Source: Tatumella morbirosei
GTDB taxonomy: Bacteria; Pseudomonadota; Gammaproteobacteria; Enterobacterales; Enterobacteriaceae
Direction of reading: 5' to 3'
NCBI RefSeq assembly: GCF_000757425.2
Contig: NZ_JPKR02000004.1
Span: 124,001 to 188,000 of the forward strand
Length of the DNA: 64,000 nucleotides
The stretch's first letter is position 1. Each line of letters opens with the position of its first letter. Shown piece after piece: positions 8,526-17,712 of the stretch. The notes below the pieces were generated by a model. The model did no database searches, was not told where the DNA came from, and saw only the letters and a program-made list of their open reading frames with translations. The position numbers were made by a program, and so were the translations under genes.

Positions 8526-8552
8526 TCAGGCTTCAGTATAGAAGAAGCCTGA
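8526..8552 (-). other. Hairpin with a TATACT -10-like loop in the dnaG-rpoD spacer
   Basis: TCAGGCTTC pairs perfectly with GAAGCCTGA around a nine-base loop. On the minus strand the loop region contains TATACT, a -10-like hexamer, with a weak TTGTAC about 19 bases upstream. It may be an rpoD-proximal promoter or a processing hairpin; E. coli is known to have extra promoters for rpoD within the operon. No T-run follows, so it is not an obvious terminator. The rest of the 269-base spacer shows nothing clear. Confidence 0.3.
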
Positions 8553-8635
8553 CAACTCTGTACAAACTGGTGGTTTTTACAGCAAAATTTACATTCAGTC
8601 ACAGGTCGACGTGTCAGCAAACGCCAACCGACAAT

Positions 8636-10382
8636 CTATTTTTTGGCCAGTGCTGTCAGCAACGATTGCAATTCAAGCCGTTCGTCACTGTTCAGCCCAT
8701 GAGTGCGATCACGGGCAATCAGCCATTCGAGTCGCTGCTCCAACGCTGTGTTATAAATACTGGTCAGTGAGTCACTAAACACCGCTTCCACTTCATCATC
8801 TACTATCATGTGGTTCCAGACAGCCAGAGTTTCAAGGGACTGTGCCGTTTTAGTATCACGATAACTTTCCAGTAACTGGGCAGTAGTTAAGCCTGGCTGC
8901 TCATTACAGCGTTGTACCAGTTCAGCGAACAGTGGCAGTCCGGCAATACCCGTCTCTTTTAACCCTTCAAGCGACGGGACTTTAGCCGCCAGTGCCGGGT
9001 TCTGTAACAGCAACGCGACCAGAATCCGCATGGTGGTTTTTTTTCATCACTGGCGAAGCGTTCACCGGTTTGTTTTCGGCCTTTGCCGGTAACAATTTTT
9101 CCAACTGACGGTCGTCCAGAATACCCAGTTTGTTGCCCAGTACCTGACGTATATAAATCCGCAGCGTTTCTCCCGGGATCTGACTAATCAGTGGCAGAGC
9201 CAGGGTACTTAAACGTGCTTTTCCGTCACGGGTACTCAGGTCTACCTGAGGCAGTAAATTGTCGAACAGGAAGTCTGACAGCGGTACAGCCTGTTCCATT
9301 CGTTGCTCAAACGCCTGTTTGCCTTCTTTACGTACCAGCGTATCCGGATCTTCGCCATCCGGCAGAAACATAAAACGCAGCTGGCGGCCATCGGTAATGT
9401 AAGGCAGGGCAGTTTCCAGTGCACGCCATGCGGCGTCACGTCCCGCCCGGTCACCGTCATAACAGCAAATCACGGTATCGGTATTTCTGAACAGTAGCTG
9501 TATATGTTCACTGGTGGTTGAAGTCCCCAGAGAGGCTACTGCATAATCGATGCCAAACTGCGCCAGAGCCACCACATCCATATAGCCTTCAACCACTAAT
9601 AACCTGGCGGGCTGGTTATGGATTTGTGTGACTTCATAGAGCCCGTATAGTTGCCGGCCTTTATGGAAAATTGAGGTCTCCGGTGAGTTAAGGTATTTGG
9701 GCGTATCATTCCCCAGTACCCGACCACCAAAACCAATCACTCTTCCTCGTTTATCACGAATTGGGAACATGACCCGGTCACGAAAACGGTCATAACTGCG
9801 GCCATTGTCATTAGTGACCAGCATCCCGGCTTCTGTCAGAGAGTGTTTATCTTCCTGATGTTTTCCAAAACGCTTTAAGGCGTTGTCCCATCCTGGTGGG
9901 GCGAACCCTATCGAAAAATGTTCGATCACCTGCTGACTCAGTCCGCGACTTTGCAGATAGTGCCGGGCAGGTTCTGCCTGAGGTTGTGATAAAGAAGACT
10001 GGTAAAACTGATTCAGACCGTCCATCAGCTGGTAAAGGCTTTGTCGCTGATGCCGCTCCATGGGGGTGTCACCGCTACCGCTTTCGTAGGGAACTTCCAG
10101 TCCATTCATGGTGGCCAGTTCTTCGATGGTTTCGACAAACTCCAGACGGTCAAAATTCATCAGAAAATCAATAGCATTACCATGAGCACCACAGCCAAAA
10201 CAGTGGTAAAACTGTTTGTCACCGTTGACGGTAAAAGACGGGGTTTTTTCGTTATGGAAAGGGCAACAGGCGTGATAATTCTTGCCTTGCTTTTTCAGCT
10301 TCACGCGGGCATCAATAAGATCCACGATGTCTGTGCGGGCAAGCAAGTCATTGATAAATATACGCGGTATTTTCCCAGCCAT
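8636..10382 (-). CDS. dnaG: DNA primase, interrupted by a one-base insertion in an A8 tract
   Basis: DnaG makes RNA primers at the replication fork and binds the DnaB helicase. The first frame (8982-10382) carries the CHC2 zinc ribbon (CPFH and CFGCG motifs, about residues 40-64) and the Toprim core (VVEGYMDVV near 265, YDGDRAG near 308). The helicase-binding C-terminal domain is in another frame (to 8636). The switch is at an eight-A tract on the minus strand (9037-9044). Removing one A gives KKTTMRIL, as in other DnaG proteins, and a 581-residue protein, the same length as E. coli DnaG. DnaG is essential, so this is a sequencing error or is bypassed, for example by transcriptional slippage. 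Confidence 0.9.
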
Positions 10383-10407
10383 AGACTCCGGTTCTTTAAC
10401 TCATAAA

Positions 10408-10445
10408 CGACAACAAGCCGCGCCTCCTTTCGGAAAGCACGGCCT
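10408..10445 (-). terminator. Possible partial terminator in the rpsU-dnaG spacer
   Basis: On the minus strand GCCGTGC and a GCGCGGC-like arm flank TTTCCGAAAGGAG, giving an imperfect GC-rich hairpin in the 116-base spacer. E. coli has a leaky terminator at this place, which lowers dnaG expression relative to rpsU. Support here is the position plus imperfect pairing only. Confidence 0.35.
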
Positions 10446-10498
10446 TTCACTTTACTCAGTCTGCGTGTAACACGCATGGGAGCAGGCTCCCGGACAAA

Positions 10499-10765
<267 letters not shown>

Positions 10766-10886
10766 TTATTTCAAAATGGTGCAGTATTTTACTCCAGCGT
10801 GGGCTGGCTTGTAAAGCACCATGAACAATTTCAAACCAACAAAGCGCTTCGCAGCACTGTGGTTGCCGGTTTTTTTCAGACCGCGA

Positions 10887-10892
10887 AGTATA
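10887..10892 (-). promoter_or_regulatory. Candidate -10 element of the rpsU promoter
   Basis: On the minus strand a TATACT hexamer lies about 170 bases upstream of rpsU. A T-rich stretch (TTTTTAC) about 16-17 bases further upstream could serve as the -35. The match to the sigma-70 -10 consensus is five of six. Confidence 0.45.
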
Positions 10893-10960
10893 GCCTATTC
10901 TTTGGCCGGTAAAAAATCTTTTTAATGAAATCGTGCAGCATAGGCCAGAATTGTTAGCTG

Positions 10961-10969
10961 TGGTACACT
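10961..10969 (+). promoter_or_regulatory. Extended -10 promoter element for tsaD
   Basis: TGGTACACT forms an extended -10 (TGnTACACT) 28 bases before the tsaD start codon, in the divergent rpsU/tsaD spacer. A TTGTTA lies only four bases before it, too close to act as a -35, so the extended -10 is the main support. Confidence 0.45.
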
Positions 10970-10996
10970 CCTGCGGCGAAATCAGAGGTGAGTGTG

Positions 10997-12016
10997 ATGC
11001 GAGTTTTGGGTATTGAAACGTCTTGCGATGAAACCGGAATTGCAATTTATGACGACGAATCCGGTCTGTTGGCTAATCAGCTATATAGCCAGGTGAGTTT
11101 ACACGCTGATTATGGCGGTGTGGTGCCGGAACTGGCATCCCGCGACCATGTCCGTAAAACGGTACCCCTCATTCAGGCGGCGATGGCTGAGGCAGGGCTG
11201 ACAGCTACAGATATTGATGCGGTGGCTTACACTGCCGGTCCCGGGCTGGTCGGGGCATTAATGGTCGGAGCTACCGTCGGTCGCTCTCTGGCTTTTGCCT
11301 GGCAGGTGCCGGCGATTGCCGTCCACCATATGGAAGGCCATCTGTTGGCTCCAATGCTGGAAGATAACCCACCTGAATTTCCTTTTGTTGCCTTGCTGGT
11401 CTCAGGGGGACATACCCAGCTTATCAGTGTCACCGGGATTGGTGAGTATGAACTGCTCGGCGAGTCGATTGATGATGCCGCCGGAGAAGCCTTTGATAAG
11501 ACAGCTAAATTACTGGGGCTGGATTATCCCGGAGGGCCACTGCTGTCGAAAATGGCAGCGCAGGGGACGGCAGGACGTTTTACCTTTCCACGGCCAATGA
11601 CCGACAGGCCAGGCCTGGATTTCAGTTTTTCGGGCCTGAAGACCTTTGCCGCGAATACCATCCGTAACCATGACGATGATGCCGGGACCAAAGCTGATAT
11701 TGCGAGGGCATTTGAAGATGCGGTGGTGGATACCCTGATGATAAAATGTAAGCGCGCACTTCAGCAGACCGGGTTTAAAAAACTGGTGATTGCCGGAGGT
11801 GTCAGTGCTAACAAAACACTACGAGAAAGAATGGCAGAGATGATGCAGCAACGCGGCGGTGAAGTGTTTTATGCAAGGCCAGCGTTCTGTACCGATAATG
11901 GTGCCATGATAGCCTATGCAGGGATGGTTCGTCTGAAAGGGGGAACCCACAGTGATCTGGGGATTACAGTGCGACCACGCTGGCCACTGGCGGAATTGCC
12001 GCCGTTAGTGCCCTGA
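10997..12016 (+). CDS. tsaD: tRNA N6-threonylcarbamoyladenosine transferase TsaD
   Basis: The 339-residue ASKHA-fold enzyme transfers the threonylcarbamoyl group to A37 of ANN-decoding tRNAs, with TsaB, TsaE and Tsa[11 protein letters not shown] opens the protein. HHMEGHL carries the metal-binding histidines near 111-115. LVSGGHTQL and [11 protein letters not shown] mark the nucleotide site. The ATG at 10997 is preferred over the GTG at 10988 because GAGGTG lies seven bases before it and E. coli TsaD starts at the same residue. It is divergent from rpsU, as in E. coli. Confidence 0.97.
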   Translation: MRVLGIETSCDETGIAIYDDESGLLANQLYSQVSLHADYGGVVPELASRDHVRKTVPLIQAAMAEAGLTATDIDAVAYTAGPGLVGALMVGATVGRSLAFAWQVPAIAVHHMEGHLLAPMLEDNPPEFPFVALLVSGGHTQLISVTGIGEYELLGESIDDAAGEAFDKTAKLLGLDYPGGPLLSKMAAQGTAGRFTFPRPMTDRPGLDFSFSGLKTFAANTIRNHDDDAGTKADIARAFEDAVVDTLMIKCKRALQQTGFKKLVIAGGVSANKTLRERMAEMMQQRGGEVFYARPAFCTDNGAMIAYAGMVRLKGGTHSDLGITVRPRWPLAELPPLVP

Positions 12017-12045
12017 TCTGGGAAATTTCAGGAGCGGCCGGAGGT

Positions 12046-12669
12046 TTAGTGTTTGCCGCTATCTGTAGGCTGCGATTTGGTTTTGCGTTTCCACAGGCGG
12101 GGCTCCATACCCCGCCACAGACGCTGAATATTGTCGTGATGACGTAGCAGAATCAGGCAGGACAGCATAGAGACAGGAAAGGTAAACTGTGGCTTAAACC
12201 ACCAGACATAAAAGGGTGCAATTAATGCACTGATAATCGCTCCCAGCGAAGAGTAACCACTGAGTAGTACTGTCAGAATCCATGTGCCCATCATCAGCCC
12301 GGTCAGGTCCCAGCCAATGGGGGCAATCGCACCCAGCGCAGTCGCCACACCTTTACCGCCGCGAAAGCCAAAAAATACCGGATAGATATGGCCGAGACAG
12401 GCCGCTATTGCCGTCAAACCCAGGAAGAAGGGAGAAATATGTAACTCCCATGCCAGCCAGACCGGCAACATCCCTTTTATGACATCAAATAATAGCACCG
12501 CAACTGCGGCCAGTTTACCACCCACCCGTAAAATGTTGGTCGCACCGGGGTTGCCAGAACCCAGGGTACGGGGATCAGGGTATCCGCAGAGTTTGCACAA
12601 CAGAATTGCTCCGGAAACGGAACCGCAAAGATACGCAAAAAGGATCATACCTGCAGCGATTACTGTCAT
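12046..12669 (-). CDS. plsY: Glycerol-3-phosphate acyltransferase PlsY
   Basis: The roughly 207-residue inner-membrane protein has about five hydrophobic segments. It transfers acyl groups from acyl-phosphate to glycerol-3-phosphate, the first step of phospholipid synthesis. Its three conserved cytoplasmic motifs are visible: SGNPGATN near residue 38, [18 protein letters not shown] near 95-112, and RHHDNIQRL near 180. The start at 12669 matches E. coli PlsY better than the ATG four codons upstream. It is convergent with tsaD and divergent from folB, as in E. coli. Confidence 0.95.
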   Translation of the reverse strand: MTVIAAGMILFAYLCGSVSGAILLCKLCGYPDPRTLGSGNPGATNILRVGGKLAAVAVLLFDVIKGMLPVWLAWELHISPFFLGLTAIAACLGHIYPVFFGFRGGKGVATALGAIAPIGWDLTGLMMGTWILTVLLSGYSSLGAIISALIAPFYVWWFKPQFTFPVSMLSCLILLRHHDNIQRLWRGMEPRLWKRKTKSQPTDSGKH

Positions 12670-12772
12670 AATACTTCCCATACCTGTCCGTTGTTTTGGT
12701 TGCTGTCTGGATAATACGCATAAAGCAACGGAAGTGGTATCTGATCACCATAAAAACACAGAGAGTATCACG

Positions 12773-13132
12773 ATGGATCTTGTCTTTATCGAACAGCTGA
12801 CCGTATTTACCACCATTGGCGCCTATGACTGGGAACAGACTATTCAGCAAAAATTGTTACTGGATATAGAAATGGCATGGGATAACCGCAAAGCCGCGAA
12901 GAGTGATGATGTGGCAGATTGTCTAAGTTATGCGGATGTTTCTGAGGCAGTGTTACAGCATTTACAGGGACAGCGCTTTGCCCTGGTTGAGCGGGTAGCA
13001 GAAGAAGTAGCGGAATTACTTATGCAGCGTTTTGACTTACCCGGAGTACGAATTAAAGTCAGTAAGCCCGGCGCTGTCGCGCAAGCGAGCCAGGTGGGAG
13101 TACGCATTGAGCGGGGAATTATTCCTAAATAA
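12773..13132 (+). CDS. folB: Dihydroneopterin aldolase
   Basis: The 119-residue protein matches FolB over its length: MDLVFIEQLTV, a GAYDWE motif with the family Glu, LSYADVSEAV, and KPGAVAQASQVGVRIER with the C-terminal catalytic Lys. It converts dihydroneopterin to 6-hydroxymethyl-dihydropterin plus glycolaldehyde in folate synthesis. The open frame continues 98 codons upstream across plsY, but that part is antisense to plsY. The ATG at 12773 is the family start. Confidence 0.95.
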   Translation: MDLVFIEQLTVFTTIGAYDWEQTIQQKLLLDIEMAWDNRKAAKSDDVADCLSYADVSEAVLQHLQGQRFALVERVAEEVAELLMQRFDLPGVRIKVSKPGAVAQASQVGVRIERGIIPK

Positions 13133-13338
13133 CCGGAAACAGATAGTAAATAATTGCCATCAAACTGAAACCCAATCAGAGTATTGACTGTCATATGCCG
13201 TGGAACTCATTGTCGGTACAATGATTTAACGGTTCTGGCATAGTTCAGAAAAGTTCACATAACTGCTTATTTTAAGCCATCAGTAAAAATGGCAGCCAGG
13301 TGTTGTGTTGATTGGGGTGAATTGGAGAGGATTTTTTG

Positions 13339-14157
13339 ATGGCAGATATGCACCACCTGTTTGTTGCAGCAATTTTGGGCATTGTTGAAGGGTTAACGGA
13401 ATTCTTACCCGTTTCATCCACAGGCCACATGATTATTGTCGGCCATTTGCTGGGGTTTGAGGATGAAACCGCAGAAACCTTTGAAGTTGTCATCCAGTTG
13501 GGGTCGATACTGGCTGTCGTTGTGATGTTCTGGCGCAGGTTGTTTGGGTTGATAGGTATTCATTTTGGGAAGGTTCCCCATGAAGGTACTGGCCAGGGGC
13601 ATCTGACGCTTATCCATATTTTACTGGGTATGATTCCGGCTGTCGTTCTCGGCCTAATTTTGCATGACCGGATCAAAACACTGTTTACCCCGATTAATGT
13701 GATGTATGCGCTGGTCGCCGGGGGGATTTTGTTGTTGCTGGCAGAATACTTTAAACCCAAACAGCCAAAATCGGTGGGTCTTGATGATATTACCTACCGC
13801 CAGGCTTTTATGATTGGTTGCTTTCAGTGTCTGGCTCTGTGGCCTGGTTTTTCACGTTCAGGCGCAACTATCTCCGGTGGAATGCTGATGGGGATAAGTC
13901 GCTATGCGGCTTCTGAATTTTCGTTTCTGCTGGCGGTGCCGATGATGATGGGCGCGACAGCACTGGATTTATATAAAAGCCTCAGCTTCCTGACTGTCAG
14001 CGATATTCCGATGTTTGGTATTGGTTTTATTATGGCATTTATCGTGGCACTGATTGCGATTAAGACCTTCCTGGAACTGATTAAACGAATTTCGTTTGTC
14101 CCGTTCGCTATCTACCGTTTTATCCTCGCGGTGGTGGTCTATATGATTTTTGCCTGA
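13339..14157 (+). CDS. uppP: Undecaprenyl-diphosphate phosphatase
   Basis: The 272-residue inner-membrane enzyme (BacA/UppP) recycles the lipid carrier of cell-wall synthesis. Visible signatures are [17 protein letters not shown] near residues 16-32 and the second-half [13 protein letters not shown] near 170-182, which carry the catalytic Glu, Ser and Arg. About seven to eight hydrophobic segments are present. The ATG at 13339 follows a GGAGAGG eight bases upstream. A TTG just before it is not needed. It ends at a strong terminator. Confidence 0.96.
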   Translation: MADMHHLFVAAILGIVEGLTEFLPVSSTGHMIIVGHLLGFEDETAETFEVVIQLGSILAVVVMFWRRLFGLIGIHFGKVPHEGTGQGHLTLIHILLGMIPAVVLGLILHDRIKTLFTPINVMYALVAGGILLLLAEYFKPKQPKSVGLDDITYRQAFMIGCFQCLALWPGFSRSGATISGGMLMGISRYAASEFSFLLAVPMMMGATALDLYKSLSFLTVSDIPMFGIGFIMAFIVALIAIKTFLELIKRISFVPFAIYRFILAVVVYMIFA

Positions 14158-14179
14158 CGATGATTCAAAAGATAAGCAT

Positions 14180-14207
14180 GGCCGGAATTTATTTCCGGCC
14201 TTTTTTT
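14180..14207 (+). terminator. Intrinsic terminator between uppP and cca
   Basis: GGCCGGAA and TTCCGGCC form an eight-base stem with a short AT loop, followed by seven T. It lies 23 bases after uppP and just before the convergent cca stop codon. Confidence 0.9.
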
Positions 14208-14210
14208 ATC

Positions 14211-15437
14211 TCAGGCGGAGGATGGGGAGTGGCCCTGAAGTGCTGCGACCCGGCGACGGGTCAGTTCAGTGCGGATTTGTGGGCCGCTGAATCCGTCACT
14301 AATCACTTCAGACACCGGTACTGCAACAGCAGCCTGGTACAACGCCAGAGTATAGTCGGCCTGTGGATAGGCTTGCCCGGTTAATCCTTCACGTCCACGG
14401 GCATCGGCTTCACTGGCAGTAATCAGTTGTGTCAGTCGTTCCGGCCTGCGCCATACGTCAATACTGTCAAACAGCTGGATCACTTTCTCCGGCGGCTGAC
14501 GCTGGATAGTGTGGATCACATCATGATATTCGGTAATAACCAGAGACAGTTCACGAACATGATTAGGGACTTTCAGACGCTGACACAGCGCACTGACCAG
14601 TGGTAACCCGGCTGCACCATGTCCCGGATGAGAAGGCCAGACTTGTTTGGGGGTCAGGGCTTTGCCTGCATCATGGAACAGCGCAGCAAAGCGGATTGCG
14701 ATATCTTCTGTCAGCCGTGCAGCCATATTCAGAGTCATCAGGCTGTGGACGCCGGTGTCAATTTCCGGGTGCCATTTGACCGGGGCCGGCACGCCGAACA
14801 GGTTATCCAGTTCAGGAAATAATACCTTCAGCGCACCACAATCCCGTAATACCTGAAAGTAAACATCAGGATTATCCGTAGCTAACGCTTTCTCCGTCTC
14901 TTTCCACACACGTTCGGCAGTCAGGTGTTGTAATTCACCACTATCAGACAGTTGCTTCATTAGCGTCAGCGTGGGATCCGCCACGCGAAACCCCTGTCCT
15001 GCAAACCGCGCCGCAAACCGGGCGACCCGTAATACCCGCAACGGATCCTCGACAAAGGCTGGTGAGACATGGCGTAACAAACGTTGTCTGAGATCCTGCT
15101 GCCCCTGCCATGGGTCAATAATTTCTCCGTCACTGTCCTGTGCCATCGCATTGATGGTCAGGTCGCGACGCTGTAAATCTTCAGGCAGAGTCACCTCGGG
15201 GGAGAAACAGGTTGTGAATCCGGTATAGCCATGTCCGGCTTTACGTTCAGTACGTGCCAGAGCATATTCTTCATGACTGACAGGATGCAGAAACACAGGG
15301 AAATCACGCCCGGCCTGTTGATACCCTAGGCTAAGCAGATCTTCCGGGGTTGCCCCTACCACGACCCAGTCCCGGTCTTTGACCGGCAAATTAAGCAACG
15401 CATCACGGACGGCACCACCGACCAGATAAGTTTTCAC
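14211..15437 (-). CDS. cca: CCA-adding multifunctional tRNA nucleotidyltransferase
   Basis: The 408-residue enzyme builds and repairs the 3' CCA end of tRNAs. The N-terminal nucleotidyltransferase core shows [11 protein letters not shown] and the DRDWVVVG catalytic carboxylates, followed by [10 protein letters not shown] and [12 protein letters not shown]. The C-terminal half has the HD phosphohydrolase motif LFHDAGKAL near residue 255, as in the gammaproteobacterial multifunctional form. It is convergent with uppP and directly downstream of ygiM on the minus strand, as in E. coli. Confidence 0.96.
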   Translation of the reverse strand: MKTYLVGGAVRDALLNLPVKDRDWVVVGATPEDLLSLGYQQAGRDFPVFLHPVSHEEYALARTERKAGHGYTGFTTCFSPEVTLPEDLQRRDLTINAMAQDSDGEIIDPWQGQQDLRQRLLRHVSPAFVEDPLRVLRVARFAARFAGQGFRVADPTLTLMKQLSDSGELQHLTAERVWKETEKALATDNPDVYFQVLRDCGALKVLFPELDNLFGVPAPVKWHPEIDTGVHSLMTLNMAARLTEDIAIRFAALFHDAGKALTPKQVWPSHPGHGAAGLPLVSALCQRLKVPNHVRELSLVITEYHDVIHTIQRQPPEKVIQLFDSIDVWRRPERLTQLITASEADARGREGLTGQAYPQADYTLALYQAAVAVPVSEVISDGFSGPQIRTELTRRRVAALQGHSPSSA

Positions 15438-15527
15438 ACCACAACTCCTGTGTCTGTTAGCCGTTCGCCGCTGCAGGCTGTCAGGTCAGCGCTCAGCGCG
15501 TGGTATTGTGCAGGAACCCGGAATCGG

Positions 15528-16169
15528 TCAGCGCATCCAGCGGTCATTACTTTTACGGCGTGGGATCATCCGTGGCAGTAACAGACCCAGCAACAGACCC
15601 AGGCCCATCACGCCACCACCATACATAAACCACTGCATGATAATCGCTCGTTGCTTGTCATCCAACTGAACATTCGCCGCCGCGACTTTTTTCTGCGCGA
15701 CAATAAGAGAATTTTTCAGTGTCTGGTTTTCCTGTTTCAGGGCATCGATAGCACTGTCGCTGCCAGCCACTTTCTTCTGCATATCGGCAGTCCGCTGGTT
15801 CCAGCTGTTATCGATATTCGCCAGCTTATCTGTCAGTTGTTTCACCTGCTGTTGCAGTTGCGGCACCTGGGTACGCAGGCTGGGTGTGTCACTCAGTTGT
15901 GACAAAGGTATCCAGGTTGTGCGTCCTTCTGAATCACGAATTTGTGCGTATTTGCTGTCGGGATTAGTTTGCAATACTGTGACCTGATCGCCAGCGTTAA
16001 CTTTGCCAACCAGGCGATATTGGTCGCCTGGTCCACTACGGACCCAGGTCGAAAGCTCATCAGAAATATAACGGGTAGTATCTGCGTGAACCGCAGGGGC
16101 TATAGTGCTGAAAGCGAGTAGAAAAATACCGGTGCGTGTAAGTTTATTCATTCGACGTCGTTTTTGCAT
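15528..16169 (-). CDS. ygiM: SH3-domain membrane protein YgiM
   Basis: The protein has up to 213 residues. A signal-type hydrophobic segment is followed by a bacterial SH3 domain (about residues 30-100, WVRSGPGDQYRLVG), a coiled-coil stretch (VPQLQQQVKQLTDKL onward) and one C-terminal membrane segment with a basic tail. This matches E. coli YgiM, a conserved protein of undefined function in the envelope. Two starts are possible, 16169 and 16151; the second begins MNKLTRTG and matches the family better. Neither has a clear ribosome binding site. Confidence 0.9.
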   Translation of the reverse strand: MQKRRRMNKLTRTGIFLLAFSTIAPAVHADTTRYISDELSTWVRSGPGDQYRLVGKVNAGDQVTVLQTNPDSKYAQIRDSEGRTTWIPLSQLSDTPSLRTQVPQLQQQVKQLTDKLANIDNSWNQRTADMQKKVAGSDSAIDALKQENQTLKNSLIVAQKKVAAANVQLDDKQRAIIMQWFMYGGGVMGLGLLLGLLLPRMIPRRKSNDRWMR

Positions 16170-16351
16170 ATTATATGGGTAAATTTATTGCCACAGTCTG
16201 GAGAGGGGCCGGACGGATATAAATGAGAACTATCTTGTTCTCGGCGATGTTAAAGCCTAACAAATCAGAGACAGTGCGTCTTTAGTCGATTACTCTGGAA
16301 GCGGAGTAATTTACCGGTTTATTGATAGTAATTGTGACATTCAGAGATCCT

Positions 16352-17668
16352 ATGACCATCGAAACAGAATTAAAGTTCATTGCCAGTTCACAGGCTGCTT
16401 CTCAACTGGCAGAACGGCTCAACCGCTGGCCACAGCAACACTCTGCGCCACAGACACTGGCCAACATCTACTTTGAGACACCGGATAACCAGTTACGCCG
16501 CTGGGATATGGGATTACGTATCCGTGGTATTAATCAGCAGTATGAAATGACGTTAAAGACCAGCGGTCAGACTATCGGTGGTTTGCATCAGCGTCCTGAG
16601 TTCAATGTCAGCCTGCAGAATGATGAGCTGGATATTCGTCTGCTACCGGAAAATGTCTGGCCTGAGGGCGCGGATATTCAGGAGCTGCAACAGCGTTTAC
16701 AACCGCTATTCCGGACCGACTTTGTCCGGGAAAAGTGGCTGGTCAGTTATCAGGACAGCGAAATTGAGGTGGCTTTCGATCAGGGGGCCGTCATTGCCGG
16801 TGAGCTACAGTCACCACTGTTTGAAGTGGAACTGGAGCTAAAGCAGGGGTCGCGGCAGGCGCTGATGGCCTTTGCTTTTGATTTGATTGCTGACGGTGGC
16901 CTGCGACCGGGCAGCCTGAGTAAAGCAGCCAGAGGCTACCATCTCGCACAGGGCAATCCGCCGAAAAGTATCCGGCCGTTCCCGCGTTTACAGACAGAAA
17001 GGAAACTTAACTGCGAGCAGGGGCTGCTCACCATGTTGTCGGTGCTGCTAAGTGAATGGCAATACCATGAAGAGCTTTGGCTGGAAGGAAATGGTGATGC
17101 CGGTGCCCGGGTGGCTGAGATTCTGCTGGCCCTCCGTGAAGTGTTTACCCTGTTTGGTAGCATGCTGCCTCGTAAAGCCAGTGGCTCATTGCGTGAGTCT
17201 TTGCTGACGCTGGAACAGGAAATGACCCATATCCCTGCCAAAGAACTCTGTTTTTCTGCCCGCTGGAGTGAGACCCAGTTAGCGCTTACTCACTGGCTGA
17301 CAGAGCAACCCTGGAAGTCAGTGCTGGAAGACAAACACCGTAAAAAATTGCAGGGTTCATTTAAACGGTTTTGCGATGTGATGCTGGGACGAGTATTTGC
17401 CGAACTGAAGGCGACCACTGCCGAATTTAATCAGCCGACCGAATATCAGGACAAAGCACAACGTATTCATAAACAACTGCTGGCCGTGTGTCTGTTATGT
17501 GGAGCTTACCCGCTGGCGGCGGTGGATAGCTGGCTGGAACCCTGGTGGCTGGTTCTTCAGCAAATTCACCAGGGACGTTATCAGGACTTGCCCTGGACGA
17601 TTCGTTCTCTGCACCGTCAGGCGCCGTTCTGGATTAACGGTAGTGAAGTACGTCATACCGGCGAATAA
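16352..17668 (+). CDS. ygiF: Inorganic triphosphatase YgiF (CYTH-CHAD)
   Basis: The 438-residue protein has an N-terminal CYTH domain (about 1-200, starting with the ExExK-type motif ETELKF and including [11 protein letters not shown]) and a C-terminal CHAD helical domain. E. coli YgiF is a tripolyphosphatase. The start at 16352 is the conserved MTIETELKF; the open frame extends ten codons upstream without support. It precedes glnE by 44 bases, as in E. coli, so the two may be co-transcribed. Confidence 0.93.
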   Translation: MTIETELKFIASSQAASQLAERLNRWPQQHSAPQTLANIYFETPDNQLRRWDMGLRIRGINQQYEMTLKTSGQTIGGLHQRPEFNVSLQNDELDIRLLPENVWPEGADIQELQQRLQPLFRTDFVREKWLVSYQDSEIEVAFDQGAVIAGELQSPLFEVELELKQGSRQALMAFAFDLIADGGLRPGSLSKAARGYHLAQGNPPKSIRPFPRLQTERKLNCEQGLLTMLSVLLSEWQYHEELWLEGNGDAGARVAEILLALREVFTLFGSMLPRKASGSLRESLLTLEQEMTHIPAKELCFSARWSETQLALTHWLTEQPWKSVLEDKHRKKLQGSFKRFCDVMLGRVFAELKATTAEFNQPTEYQDKAQRIHKQLLAVCLLCGAYPLAAVDSWLEPWWLVLQQIHQGRYQDLPWTIRSLHRQAPFWINGSEVRHTGE

Positions 17669-17712
17669 GTCAGGCAGGACCGCCTTCCCATTGGATGTCA
17701 CAGGATAAGTCT

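Noticed and set aside
9033-9044. Programmed -1 frameshift at A-AAA-AAC in dnaG.
   Set aside because: The heptamer is a known type of -1 slippery site and is in the right phase, but the conserved C-terminal domain lies in the +1 frame. A -1 shift would not reach it.
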